Shown here piece after piece: positions 32,085-40,018 of a stretch of DNA of 64,000 nt; the stretch's first letter is position 1, and every line of letters begins with the position of its first letter. The DNA is taken from the NCBI GenBank assembly GCA_017621475.1, contig JAGATA010000029.1, positions 52,216-116,215 of the forward strand, given 5' to 3'. A model generated the notes under the pieces. That model saw only the letters and a list, made by a program, of their open reading frames with translations. It did no database searches and was not told the DNA's origin. Both the position numbers and the translations under genes were made by a program. The DNA comes from Clostridia bacterium (lineage in GTDB: Bacteria > Bacillota > Clostridia > Oscillospirales > CAG-272).

Positions 32085-34003
32085 GAAAGAAATTTGCTTT
32101 TGTAGCGATACTTTGTGCTTTGTCTGTATCTCTCTGCTCTTGCGTGGAAACTCATAACGGCACTTTAGGAACGGGCGGCACTTTTGCAAGCTACGATGTC
32201 CAAACCGGTTCATCCAACATTGTTGCGGGCGGTACGCAGGCGACCGTGGAATTTGCCAATACCTCTGAGATGGATTTTGAATTTTCGAACAGGGACGGGG
32301 ACAGCTCCTACAGCGGCGGCACGAAAATTATTTTTGCTGACAGCGGCAGTTCCGTAAGCGGTACGGGCGCTTCTGCAAAGGGCGCTAACGTCAATATAAG
32401 CGCCGCAGGAACTTATATCATCAGTGGAAGTGCGGATGCAACGCTTACCGTGGAATGCGGAAAAGAAGATAAGGTACAGCTCGTTTTCGATGGTGTTGCG
32501 CTCAACTGTACAGGTGGACCTGCCGTGTATATAAAGAGCGCGGATAAAGTGTTTATAACGCTTACAAAAGATTCCGTGAACACGCTTTCGGACGGAAGTT
32601 CTTATGATATTGTTGATGAAGAAACGACGCCGGATGCCGCTCTTTTCAGCCGCGAAGACCTGACGATAAACGGAGAGGGAACGCTCAACGTCAATGGCAA
32701 TTTCAAGCACGGCGTTGTATCTAAGGACGACCTTGTTATAGCGGGCGGCGTGATAAACGTAACGTCAAAAAACGTGGGTCTTAACGGCAAGGATTGCGTT
32801 AAGATAGCCGACAGCGTTATTACAATAGAGGCGGGAAGTGACGGTATTCGCTCCGACAACGAAGAGGATGCAAACCGCGGCTATATCTACGTTGGCATCG
32901 GAACGATAAATATTAAAGCAGGCAACGACGGTATGCAGGCACAGACGGTGCTGAAAATAGACGGCGGCGACATAACGCTTAAAACCGGAGGCGGAAGCGC
33001 AAACGCTTCCACCAAGAACGATGGCGGCTTTAACCCCGGCTGGGGTATGTGGGGCGGCTATTACGGCTCTTCGGCAACCACCGATTCCGAATCTGCAAAG
33101 GGTCTTAAAGCGGAGTCTGATATACTCATATCCGGAGGCACTTTTAATATAGATTCTTCGGATGACTCCATTCATTCAAACGGAAGTATAAATATTGAAA
33201 ACGGAAGCCTTTCCATAAGCTCGGGTGATGACGGTATCCATGCGGATACATCGATAGTTATTTCTGGCGGCAACGTAAATATCACAAAGAGCTACGAGGG
33301 CATTGAAGCGACGGACATTGTTATAGCAGGCGGAAACATATTTATAACCGCATCAGACGACGGCTTTAATGCGGCAGGCGGCAATGATAATTCCGCAATG
33401 GGAGGAAGACCGGGGCAAGGTATGTTCTCCGGTACGACAGGAACGCTTACAATATCGGGCGGTTATACTGTTATAGATGCGGACGGCGACGGTCTTGACT
33501 CAAACGGTACGTTTACTGTTACGGGCGGCGTTACGCTTGTTTCGGGTCCCACGAACAGCGGAAACGGCGCTCTGGACTACGGAAGCTCCGCAACCGTTAC
33601 AGGCGGCGTTGTCGTGGCTACGGGCGCTTCGGGTATGGCAACGGGCTTTACATCTGCTCAAAATCAGGGTGCTATACTTTATTCGTTCAGCACGCGAAGC
33701 GGCGGAACAAACATCGCCTTGTGTGATGCGGATGGCAATGTTGTGGTATCATTCACGCCCACTAAAGCTTACCAGAGCATTGCGGTCACGGCGCCGGGCA
33801 TACAAAGCGGAAGCTCCTATGAAATAGTTGTAGGCGCAACAGTTGCAAATGCCGATGGAAACGGATACGCGCAGAACACGACCTACAGCGGCGGCACAAG
33901 CATTGCTACGATAAAAATGAGCTCTAATGTCTATGGCTCATCCGGTGGTATGGGCGGTTTTCCGGGCGGTGGCGGCGGCATGATGCCGGGCGGCAGACAT
34001 TGA
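32081..34003 (+). CDS. Cthe_2159-like beta-helix lipoprotein (carbohydrate-binding domain)
   Basis: A 640-residue secreted lipoprotein. Residues 1-20 are a signal peptide with the lipobox LCSC (Cys21). The body is a solenoid of short repeats such as GSDGIRSDN, SGDDGIHADTSIVISGG and ASDDGFNAAGG, the pattern of the Cthe_2159 (DUF4353) family, whose founder is a calcium-binding beta-helix that binds cellulose and polygalacturonate. A Gly/Met-rich tail (GGMGGFPGGGGGMMPGG) ends the protein. It is the last gene of the VTC-DUF4956 operon, coupled by ATGA. Its partnership with polyphosphate genes is common but unexplained. Confidence 0.82.
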   Translation: MRKKFAFVAILCALSVSLCSCVETHNGTLGTGGTFASYDVQTGSSNIVAGGTQATVEFANTSEMDFEFSNRDGDSSYSGGTKIIFADSGSSVSGTGASAKGANVNISAAGTYIISGSADATLTVECGKEDKVQLVFDGVALNCTGGPAVYIKSADKVFITLTKDSVNTLSDGSSYDIVDEETTPDAALFSREDLTINGEGTLNVNGNFKHGVVSKDDLVIAGGVINVTSKNVGLNGKDCVKIADSVITIEAGSDGIRSDNEEDANRGYIYVGIGTINIKAGNDGMQAQTVLKIDGGDITLKTGGGSANASTKNDGGFNPGWGMWGGYYGSSATTDSESAKGLKAESDILISGGTFNIDSSDDSIHSNGSINIENGSLSISSGDDGIHADTSIVISGGNVNITKSYEGIEATDIVIAGGNIFITASDDGFNAAGGNDNSAMGGRPGQGMFSGTTGTLTISGGYTVIDADGDGLDSNGTFTVTGGVTLVSGPTNSGNGALDYGSSATVTGGVVVATGASGMATGFTSAQNQGAILYSFSTRSGGTNIALCDADGNVVVSFTPTKAYQSIAVTAPGIQSGSSYEIVVGATVANADGNGYAQNTTYSGGTSIATIKMSSNVYGSSGGMGGFPGGGGGMMPGGRH

Positions 34004-34018
34004 TGATAAATTCAAAGA

Positions 34019-34052
34019 AAAAACGCATATGACGTTTGTCATATGCGTTTTT
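34019..34052. terminator. bidirectional terminator
   Basis: AAAAACGCATATGAC (34019-34033) pairs perfectly with GTCATATGCGTTTTT (34038-34052), loop GTTT. It ends both the beta-helix operon and the converging gene at 34058. Confidence 0.9.
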
Positions 34053-34057
34053 GTGTA

Positions 34058-34336
34058 TTAATACAAGTCAGCGTCCGCCAATATAAACGCAAGAGAATCG
34101 TTTAAGCTTACTTCAAAAATATAGTAACGCTCGTCATTTATTTCTTGTCCGTATTCCGGGCAGGTAAGTGAATCTTCGGTTAGGATATATACGTCTTTCG
34201 CATTGATTATTTCCGAAGGCTTAAACCAAGTAAAATAGGACAAGCTGTATATGTCGCCCTCTTCGCGTTGCTTGCTCGGGTGGCATACGGTATCCCACGC
34301 TCCGTGCTTTTCAAAATAATAAAGAAATCTTTCCAT
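34058..34336 (-). CDS. hypothetical protein, possibly the 3' part of a longer gene
   Basis: I do not recognise this 92-residue soluble protein. It is acidic and rich in aromatic residues (ERFLYYFEKHGAWDTV, SYFTWFKPSEI). GGAG lies only four bases before the ATG. Reading upstream in the same frame gives protein-like residues (FEEYRKLPSLEW) until the TAA that ends the preceding gene, so the true start may have been lost or may use a non-ATG codon. No membrane helix or signal peptide. It ends at a strong terminator. Confidence 0.45.
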   Translation of the reverse strand: MERFLYYFEKHGAWDTVCHPSKQREEGDIYSLSYFTWFKPSEIINAKDVYILTEDSLTCPEYGQEINDERYYIFEVSLNDSLAFILADADLY

Positions 34337-34372
34337 CCACTCCAGAGATGGGAGCTTACGATATTCTTCAAA

Positions 34373-34870
34373 TTAAAGAGCATCGGATATGGTGCTTGAA
34401 TAGTTATTTATTATGACACTTGCATTGGTTGCTTGAACGCTTGTTGATGAAAAGCTGTGTGAGCTTCTTACGGGGAACATATTTATATTGAAATAATCCA
34501 TTTTTGGATAGCAGCTAAAAGAAAAATCTGTAAATCTTGTCTTCGGGTCATCATAATCGGGGAGATATTTAGAAAACGTATCTTTCATACAGATATATAT
34601 GCTTTGCGGGTCTTCCGTGGAGATCTCTCCCTCATAATCTCTTTCAATATATGATTCGGGTATTGTGAGATAGTTATTTAAATCGGTTGCTTTTAAATTT
34701 ATTTTGAATTTTCCTATAAAAAAAGCCCCGAAAAGAATTATAAATACCGCTAAAAATACGGAAAGCAGTTTTATTGCAAATGGATTTTTTTGAAATAATG
34801 AAATAATAAGTGCGATAATGCAGGCGATAACGCAAAATCCTAAAATAATACAGAATATTATATCAAACAT
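34373..34870 (-). CDS. membrane-anchored hypothetical protein
   Basis: I do not recognise this 165-residue protein. Two hydrophobic helices fill residues 1-27 (FDIIFCIILGFCVIACIIALIISLF) and 33-55 (IKLLSVFLAVFIILFGAFFI). The remaining 110 residues would lie outside the cell and are rich in Ser, Thr, Asp and Tyr. TAGGAGCCGCTGCTT precedes the ATG. It and the next gene downstream are in the same frame, split by one TAA. A terminator lies upstream of it (34909-34942), so it begins its own unit. Confidence 0.5.
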   Translation of the reverse strand: MFDIIFCIILGFCVIACIIALIISLFQKNPFAIKLLSVFLAVFIILFGAFFIGKFKINLKATDLNNYLTIPESYIERDYEGEISTEDPQSIYICMKDTFSKYLPDYDDPKTRFTDFSFSCYPKMDYFNINMFPVRSSHSFSSTSVQATNASVIINNYSSTISDAL

Positions 34871-34908
34871 AAGCAGCGGCTCCTAAGTTATTAGATAATA
34901 AAAGTTCA

Positions 34909-34942
34909 GAAAATGAACCGCCCGTGGGTGCGGTTCATTTTC
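34909..34942 (-). terminator. terminator
   Basis: GAAAATGAACCGC (34909-34921) pairs perfectly with GCGGTTCATTTTC (34930-34942), loop of eight. It lies 16 bases past the stop of the frame at 34959, which is part of the reason to credit that frame. Confidence 0.7.
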
Positions 34943-34958
34943 TAACGATTGAAGTTAA

Positions 34959-35198
34959 TTAAAACCAACCGCCGATGGTGTATGTGTTTTCTTTTGTTAC
35001 AAAACCAAACCAAGTTTCAACATCCCAATTCAAGGTATTAAAAGCACCTCGTTGGTTTTCATATCCGGGAGTAACAAAGATAGTTGCTCTGGGTGCTATT
35101 CCGATTTCTATCCCGTCTGCATTAACTGTCAAAGTTACGGGAGATGAAACATTTACCGCACCGATTGTTGTAGAAAGATTTGCAACTAAAAATGACAA
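34959..35198 (-). CDS. hypothetical fragment without a good start
   Basis: A 79-residue frame with protein-like content (SSPVTLTVNADGIEIGIAPRATIFVTPGYENQRGAFNTLNWD) that ends near a perfect terminator. No ATG exists; the only candidate start is a TTG at 35198 and an in-frame TAG lies a few codons above. No ribosome binding site is visible. It may be a remnant of a secreted protein that lost its N-terminus. The competing plus-strand frame (34975-35265) has no start signal or terminator. The rest of this 350-base region (35199-35294) is A/T-rich with no gene. Confidence 0.3.
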   Translation of the reverse strand: MSFLVANLSTTIGAVNVSSPVTLTVNADGIEIGIAPRATIFVTPGYENQRGAFNTLNWDVETWFGFVTKENTYTIGGWF

Positions 35199-35294
35199 AC
35201 TTAAGAGTATAGAAAAAATTTTCTATATTCAATATATCAACAAAATATTTAATAAATTGGTATAAAATGAAAATTTTCTGTGAATTTTTAACAG

Positions 35295-35318
35295 AAAAGG
35301 GTGCGTAAGCACCCTTTT
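35295..35318 (-). terminator. terminator of the uvrC-rsmD-coaD unit
   Basis: AAAAGGGTGC (35295-35304) pairs with GCACCCTTTT (35309-35318), loop GTAA, with T-rich sequence on both sides. Confidence 0.85.
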
Positions 35319-35320
35319 TA

Positions 35321-35797
35321 TCAAATATTACTTTTTAATATCTCTGCCACGCCTTCGGGAAGAAGCTCGCTTACATCCTCGCCTTTTGCAAGCATTTCGC
35401 GCACAAGGGTGGAGCTGACTTTATCATAACGTGTGTCAGACACAAGAAGAAGCGTTTCCACACCGAAATGTAGCTTATTATAATCCGCCATAACCTTTTC
35501 ATAGTCGAAATCCGTGCCGTTGCGCGCGCCTTTTACAAGCGCACACGCGCCTATCTCGTTCGCATACGCCGCAAGGAACCCATCGCCGATGACTGTTTTG
35601 ACGTTTGGTAGGTGTTCCACCGCTTTTGTAAGCGCCGCGAAGCGCACTTCAAGGGAAAACTGTTTTACTTTTGCAGGATTTTCGAATATCCCTACAACTA
35701 CCTCGTCAAAAATAGCGGCGGCGCGAGTTATTATGTCGAGGTGTCCGAGCGTTACGGGGTCGAACGTCCCCGCCGTGAGAGCAATGCGCTTATTCAT
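35321..35797 (-). CDS. coaD: pantetheine-phosphate adenylyltransferase
   Basis: A 158-residue nucleotidyltransferase for the fourth step of coenzyme A synthesis: 4'-phosphopantetheine plus ATP gives dephospho-CoA. The GTFDPVTLGHLDII opening holds the T/HxGH nucleotide-binding motif, with LVKGARNGTDFDYE and the late SDTRYDKVSSTLVRE block (counterpart of the usual ISSTxVRE). It overlaps the rsmD stop by 8 bases, an arrangement seen in many Bacillota. It ends right before a strong terminator. Confidence 0.95.
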   Translation of the reverse strand: MNKRIALTAGTFDPVTLGHLDIITRAAAIFDEVVVGIFENPAKVKQFSLEVRFAALTKAVEHLPNVKTVIGDGFLAAYANEIGACALVKGARNGTDFDYEKVMADYNKLHFGVETLLLVSDTRYDKVSSTLVREMLAKGEDVSELLPEGVAEILKSNI

Positions 35798-36359
35798 CGT
35801 CTTCTGTTTTGGGTGTGAAGTACGTTACGTAAACTCTACCGTAGCGCGCTTCTTTTTTTACGTTGTAGCGTTCTGTTATCATAACGTCGTCCACATCGAG
35901 CTTTTCACCGCTTTCGCATATGATGAGCGTGGAATCCTTGACCATATCGGAGTCAAAGAGGGCGCAAAGCACCTTGGGAACAAGTCCTTCTGCATAAGGG
36001 GGATCCATAAAGATTATATCGAAAGAGTTTCTCTTTGCGGCGGATTTTATATATTGCTCCCAATCCATACAGAGCACGTTGCACTGCGGATAGAGTTTCG
36101 TTTTCTTTGCGTTTGCCGTGATGATATTCGCGGCATCCTTGTTGCCGTCAACAAACGTGCATTTTTCTGCGCCGCGTGAAAGTGCTTCAAGACCCATCTG
36201 ACCGGAACCTGCGAAAAGATCGAGCATAGTTCTGCCTTCGATGTCGAACTGTATGGAACTGAAAACAGCTTCCTTTACAACTGCGGGTGTGGGGCGTGTA
36301 ACCTCGCCTTCAAGCGTCTGAAGCGCGATTCCTCTTGCGCTGCCTGTAATGATTCTCAT
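35790..36359 (-). CDS. rsmD: 16S rRNA (guanine(966)-N(2))-methyltransferase
   Basis: A 189-residue SAM-dependent methyltransferase for G966 of 16S rRNA. MRIITGSARGIAL is the typical start, LDLFAGSGQMGLEALSRG is the SAM-binding motif and FMDPPYAEG is the catalytic D/N-PPY motif. Length and gene order (before coaD) are usual. The ATG overlaps the uvrC stop (ATGA). Confidence 0.93.
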   Translation of the reverse strand: MRIITGSARGIALQTLEGEVTRPTPAVVKEAVFSSIQFDIEGRTMLDLFAGSGQMGLEALSRGAEKCTFVDGNKDAANIITANAKKTKLYPQCNVLCMDWEQYIKSAAKRNSFDIIFMDPPYAEGLVPKVLCALFDSDMVKDSTLIICESGEKLDVDDVMITERYNVKKEARYGRVYVTYFTPKTEDDE

Positions 36360-38191
36360 ATTATCTTCTCCTTATATGTTTTGAAAAATTCCGTTATTTT
36401 TTTTGCGGTTTCGCGCGATATGCCGTTTACGGTCATAAGCTCCGCTTCCGTGGCACTTTTAACGCCCGAAAGACCGCCGAAACGAGAAAGCAGAGCTTTT
36501 GCTCGCGCTTTTCCTATGCCGTCTATCTCCTCCAAAACGGAGGTCTTGACGTTTTTACGTTTTGCGTTCATCATTTTGGAAACGGTGAAGCGGTGGACTT
36601 CCTCCTGTATGCGGAAGATGAGGGAGTAAACCCCTGCTTCTGCCGCGATGGAGATCTCCTCACCGTATGCGTTGATAAGAGCACGCGTTTTGTGGTGATC
36701 GTCTTTTACCATACCGAGCGCGGGAACGGTAACACCGTGTGAATCCAGCACCTCTTGCACGGTGCTGATGTGACCGATGCCGCCGTCTATCAGAAACAGA
36801 TCGGGCGGCGGTGTTCCTGCGTCCTCAAAGTGGGATACTCTCCTCTCCATAGCTTCGCGCATAGAGGCGTAGTCATCCTGTATTTTTGTGTTTTTTATAT
36901 TAAATATGCGGTAGCCGCTTTTTTTCGGCTTGCCGCCCTCAAAAAGCACCATACCTGCGGTTATATTTTCGTCGCCGATGTTGGAAATATCAAATGCTTC
37001 TATACGCTCCGGCACAACTTCAAGTCCTGCGATGGTAGCAAGGCGCATAAGCGTTTTATCACTCTTTGTTTTTTCGATAACAAATTCCTTCGCTTTCTGC
37101 GCGGCGTTTTCCTCCGCCATAACGCAGAGCTTGTGAAGGTCTCCGCGCACGGGAGTTTTTATCGTGACTTTATATCCTGCGCGCTCGGAAAGAAAGCTTT
37201 CAAGCGTTTGAGCGTCCTCCTCGGCAAGCACGCCTGCGGTATCTATCTCCTTGGGAATGTACTCTCTTTTTTCGTAAAGACTGCACATAAAGGACGATAT
37301 TGCGGCGCTGTCGAGAATTTCGCCGCCCGAAAAAACGATGCTTTCGGAGTCTATAAGTTTGCCGCCGCGTATGTAGAAGACGCAGACAGCGCCGGCATCT
37401 TCGCCCGAATACCAAGCAATAATATCTCTCTCTGTGTCGGGCGAGGCAACGACTTTTTGCTTTTCACAAAGGCGCTGTATAGCTTTTATCCTGTCGCGGT
37501 ATTCCGCCGCAGCCTCGAACATAAGGTTGTCGGAGGCGTACTGCATTTTCTCCGTAAGTGAAGAGAGGAGCACGTCCGTTTTGCCGGAAAGGAACGTGAC
37601 AGCGCTGTCCACAAGCTCGCGGTATTTTTCTTTTGACACTTCGCCGTCGCACACGGCGATACATCCGATATGGCGGTAAAGGCAATGCCGCACTTTCCCT
37701 ATATCCTGCGGAAATTTCCTGTGGCAGGAGGGAAGACCTAATGCCTTTTGGAGCGATATTATGACATTGTTTACGGTGTCTGCGCTTGTGTAAGGACCGA
37801 AATATTTGGCATCTTTGCCGCGAGTGCGCGTCATAACAAAGCGGGGATAATCCTCGTTCGTAACGGCGAGGTACGGGTAGGATTTGTCATCCTTCAAAAG
37901 TATGTTATATTTGGGCTTGTAGAGCTTTATAAGGCTGTTTTCAAGCGTAAGGGCTTCAATTTCCGTGTCGCAAAGGATGTAATCGAAGTCGTATATAAAG
38001 CTTGTCATAGCATCCGTCTTGGCATTGAAAACGCTTTCGTGAAAATACTGCGAAACACGGTTCTTAAGCGCACGGGATTTTCCGACGTAGATAACGGTGC
38101 CGTTTTTCGCTTTCATTATATATACGCCGGGGCGCAATGGGAGCGTTGCGGATTTTTCCCGCAGGCGCGCCGCGTATTCCTGATCTACCAT
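36356..38191 (-). CDS. uvrC: excinuclease ABC subunit C
   Basis: A 611-residue nuclease that makes both cuts around DNA lesions with UvrA and UvrB (not in the window). The N-terminal GIY-YIG domain starts at PGVYIMKAKNGTVIYVGKS. A UvrB-contacting UVR segment lies near residue 200-240. The RNase H-like C-terminal nuclease shows AFDISNIGDENITAGMVLFEGGKP, DLFLIDGGIGHISTVQEV and the helix-hairpin-helix tail IDGIGKARAKALLSRFG. GGGGGAGGTTTTTTT precedes the ATG. Its expression unit runs on into rsmD and coaD. Confidence 0.96.
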   Translation of the reverse strand: MVDQEYAARLREKSATLPLRPGVYIMKAKNGTVIYVGKSRALKNRVSQYFHESVFNAKTDAMTSFIYDFDYILCDTEIEALTLENSLIKLYKPKYNILLKDDKSYPYLAVTNEDYPRFVMTRTRGKDAKYFGPYTSADTVNNVIISLQKALGLPSCHRKFPQDIGKVRHCLYRHIGCIAVCDGEVSKEKYRELVDSAVTFLSGKTDVLLSSLTEKMQYASDNLMFEAAAEYRDRIKAIQRLCEKQKVVASPDTERDIIAWYSGEDAGAVCVFYIRGGKLIDSESIVFSGGEILDSAAISSFMCSLYEKREYIPKEIDTAGVLAEEDAQTLESFLSERAGYKVTIKTPVRGDLHKLCVMAEENAAQKAKEFVIEKTKSDKTLMRLATIAGLEVVPERIEAFDISNIGDENITAGMVLFEGGKPKKSGYRIFNIKNTKIQDDYASMREAMERRVSHFEDAGTPPPDLFLIDGGIGHISTVQEVLDSHGVTVPALGMVKDDHHKTRALINAYGEEISIAAEAGVYSLIFRIQEEVHRFTVSKMMNAKRKNVKTSVLEEIDGIGKARAKALLSRFGGLSGVKSATEAELMTVNGISRETAKKITEFFKTYKEKII

Positions 38192-38204
38192 AAAAAAACC
38201 TCCC

Positions 38205-38229
38205 CCTACTTTCTTGCGGAGAAAGTAGG
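38205..38229. repeat. inverted repeat upstream of uvrC
   Basis: CCTACTTTCT (38205-38214) pairs with AGAAAGTAGG (38220-38229), loop TGCGG. It runs into the first copy of the 100-bp-period repeat. Confidence 0.6.
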
Positions 38230-38287
38230 CAAAGAACTCTGCACGGAAAAGTGCGAGGTATGATTAAAATTTGTTGATGTGAATTGA
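38221..38287. repeat. intergenic direct repeat, copy 1
   Basis: A 67-base unit that recurs exactly 100 bases later with four mismatches. It contains a small hairpin GCAC-GGAAAA-GTGC. The 334-base gap between ptsH and uvrC contains no gene that I can support; it holds these repeats, two larger inverted repeats and the ptsH terminator. Confidence 0.85.
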
Positions 38288-38320
38288 GTGAGAATTAAAA
38301 GTCCGCAGACAGCTTACTCG

Positions 38321-38387
38321 GAAAGCAGGCAAAGAACTCTGCACGGAAAAGTGCAAGGTATGATTGAAATTTGTTGATGTAAATTGA
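38321..38387. repeat. intergenic direct repeat, copy 2
   Basis: Second copy of the 67-base unit; 63 of 67 bases agree with copy 1. The 33 bases between copies are not alike, so only part of the 100-bp period is conserved. Confidence 0.85.
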
Positions 38388-38414
38388 AATGTTATTTTGA
38401 GTAAAGTTCTTTGG

Positions 38415-38440
38415 CTTACCTTTCTTTCAAGAAAGGTAAG
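38415..38440. repeat. 12-bp inverted repeat
   Basis: CTTACCTTTCTT (38415-38426) pairs perfectly with AAGAAAGGTAAG (38429-38440). It is related in sequence to the inverted repeat at 38205-38229, so both may be ends of one repeat element. Confidence 0.6.
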
Positions 38441-38449
38441 AAAACAAAA

Positions 38450-38495
38450 ACGGCAGATATGCCGTATGCATATCAAATGCAACGCCGTCTGCCGT
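38450..38495 (-). terminator. terminator of ptsH
   Basis: ACGGCAGA and TCTGCCGT (outer arms at 38488-38495 and 38450-38457 on the minus strand) enclose a partly paired inner region, followed by TTTTTGTTTT. Confidence 0.6.
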
Positions 38496-38525
38496 AATTA
38501 TTTTGAGAAACTTTGGATCAATAGC

Positions 38526-38783
38526 TTATTCAAGGTTGTTTACAAGCTCTTCAAGACCGTTGATAGCTTCAGCTTCGTCCGGACCGTCTGCAATAATAGT
38601 AACGGTTGTACCGGCTGTGATGCCCATAGAGAGAACACCGAGCAAGCTCTTTGCGCTGATGCGGCGGTCGTCTTTCTGAATCCAAATTGCACTCTTAAAG
38701 GAATTTGCCTTCTGAATGAAGAAGGTCGCGGGTCTTGTATGCAGACCTACGCTGTTTTTTATTGTAATATCGCGTGAAATCAT
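38526..38783 (-). CDS. ptsH: phosphocarrier protein HPr
   Basis: An 85-residue protein of the sugar phosphotransferase system that takes phosphate from enzyme I at His15 (GLHTRPA). Ser46, the site used by HPr kinase for carbon control, is present in SAKSLLGVLSMG. Both sites argue for true HPr, not the His-less Crh. I chose the ATG at 38783 because MISRDITIKNSVGLHTRPAT aligns with known starts; GGGGAG lies 13 bases upstream. Enzyme I and permeases are not nearby. It is flanked by DUF4330 genes and uvrC on the same strand. Confidence 0.93.
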   Translation of the reverse strand: MISRDITIKNSVGLHTRPATFFIQKANSFKSAIWIQKDDRRISAKSLLGVLSMGITAGTTVTIIADGPDEAEAINGLEELVNNLE

Positions 38784-38923
38784 TGTGTTAAATAGCTCCC
38801 CATTCAATCTTGATATTCCAAAAGACACAAGATTTTTATATTTGTTATCCACTATTATATCAGCTATCTTGAACAAAATCAATACTTTTTTTGCAATTCA
38901 CATAAAAATTTGCGGTATTTTTA

Positions 38924-39400
38924 TCAGCCCGTTATTTTTACTATCTTAATTATTACTTCTCTGTTTTTGGTATAAAAAGAAATTTCGTCGCCTTCCGTAA
39001 CAAGCATTGTGCCGTTAAGATAGAAGCCTCTTTCGTTGGTAACACCTTTGAGTGCGAGTGTGCCTGTAACAAGGCTTTTTCCGGGGACAGTCGCTTTTAC
39101 AAGCTCTCCCTGTGCGTTGTATGCATATTCCCACATATCCCCGACGTTAAGGTCTATAATGTAACCGACGTGGCTGTTATCGGAGGAAAGGTAGAGCATA
39201 TCCTGCGCAGAAAGATCGATATGTTCGCTGGAAATATTGGTTATGCGAAACTCTGCCGTTATGGTATCCAACTCTACTTTTTCATTTGCCACAAAATAAA
39301 CTCTCAAAACAATGCCGGCTATGATGAGTACCGTAACGATAAGGATTATTGCGTCTGCAATATTAAATCTGGGCTTATCTTCAATATTTTTGGTTGCCAT
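38924..39400 (-). CDS. DUF4330-family membrane protein (second copy)
   Basis: A 158-residue bitopic protein. A short cytoplasmic start (KPRFNIADAI), one helix (about 15-37: IILIVTVLIIAGIVLRVYF), then an outer domain of about 120 residues with beta-strand character (FRITNISSEHIDLSAQDMLY, YLNGTMLVTEGDEISFYTKN). This matches DUF4330. The neighbour at 39433 has the same plan and the same FNIxDA start, so they are paralogues in tandem, 32 bases apart. They follow murJ and the Wzy-like ligase, which suggests a cell-surface role. CGGAAAGGATATAAA precedes the ATG. Confidence 0.75.
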   Translation of the reverse strand: MATKNIEDKPRFNIADAIILIVTVLIIAGIVLRVYFVANEKVELDTITAEFRITNISSEHIDLSAQDMLYLSSDNSHVGYIIDLNVGDMWEYAYNAQGELVKATVPGKSLVTGTLALKGVTNERGFYLNGTMLVTEGDEISFYTKNREVIIKIVKITG

Positions 39401-39432
39401 TTTATATCCTTTCCGCGGCTATACCGCAAATA

Positions 39433-39942
39433 TTATGCAACGGAGAAGTCCGTTATATAAGTTGTTGCGGCGAAGTTTCCGCATTTGAAATATACGCAAG
39501 AGCCGATAGTGATGCGCTGAGAGCCGACGTAAGCGATACCGTTTTCATCTATTGTGGCTTTTGCCTGTACAGTGATGTATATATCGTACTTATCGTCGTA
39601 CTCAGCCTGTCTTACGGAATATTGTTCCGTACCGTCTGCTGCTTCCGCGAAAGGGGAAATGGCGCGCGTTTTCTGGTGTTCTATCGCATAAATGCTTCCC
39701 AAGGAATCAAATGTGGAGGAGTTGAATACTTCGCTTCCAACAGCAAAAGAACCAAGGTACTGCTCTTCCGTTTCCGAAAGTCGTACTGTGTAAGTGATTG
39801 TTCTTTCATTTGCCTGATCCTGTGGGATGAACCCAGTTTCCATCAGGATAAAATAAGCTGTGCCGAGTATCAATGCTACTATGAGCAAGATCACAAATGC
39901 ATCTATTATGTTAAATCGAAACTTTTTATTTGCGTGTTCCAT
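39433..39942 (-). CDS. DUF4330-family membrane protein (first copy)
   Basis: A 169-residue bitopic protein: FRFNIIDAFVILLIVALILGTAYFIL contains the membrane helix (about 12-34), followed by an outer domain (TITYTVRLSETEEQYLGSF, YDIYITVQAKATIDENGIAYVG, QRITIGSCVYFKCGNF). It shares the overall build and the FN-I-DA start with its downstream neighbour. No catalytic residues can be named. The site before the ATG is weak. It lies 76 bases after the O-antigen-ligase-like gene on the same strand. Confidence 0.75.
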   Translation of the reverse strand: MEHANKKFRFNIIDAFVILLIVALILGTAYFILMETGFIPQDQANERTITYTVRLSETEEQYLGSFAVGSEVFNSSTFDSLGSIYAIEHQKTRAISPFAEAADGTEQYSVRQAEYDDKYDIYITVQAKATIDENGIAYVGSQRITIGSCVYFKCGNFAATTYITDFSVA

Positions 39943-40018
39943 TTTATGAAAAACTCATTTCTCGGCGGCTGTTTTTTGATTTCTCCCTTTTGCCGCCGCA
40001 AAAAGGGCTGTGATTAAA

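Noticed and set aside
38192..38525. CRISPR array in the repeat-bearing gap before uvrC
   Set aside because: Only two copies, unit of 67 bases, spacer not of CRISPR size, no cas genes.
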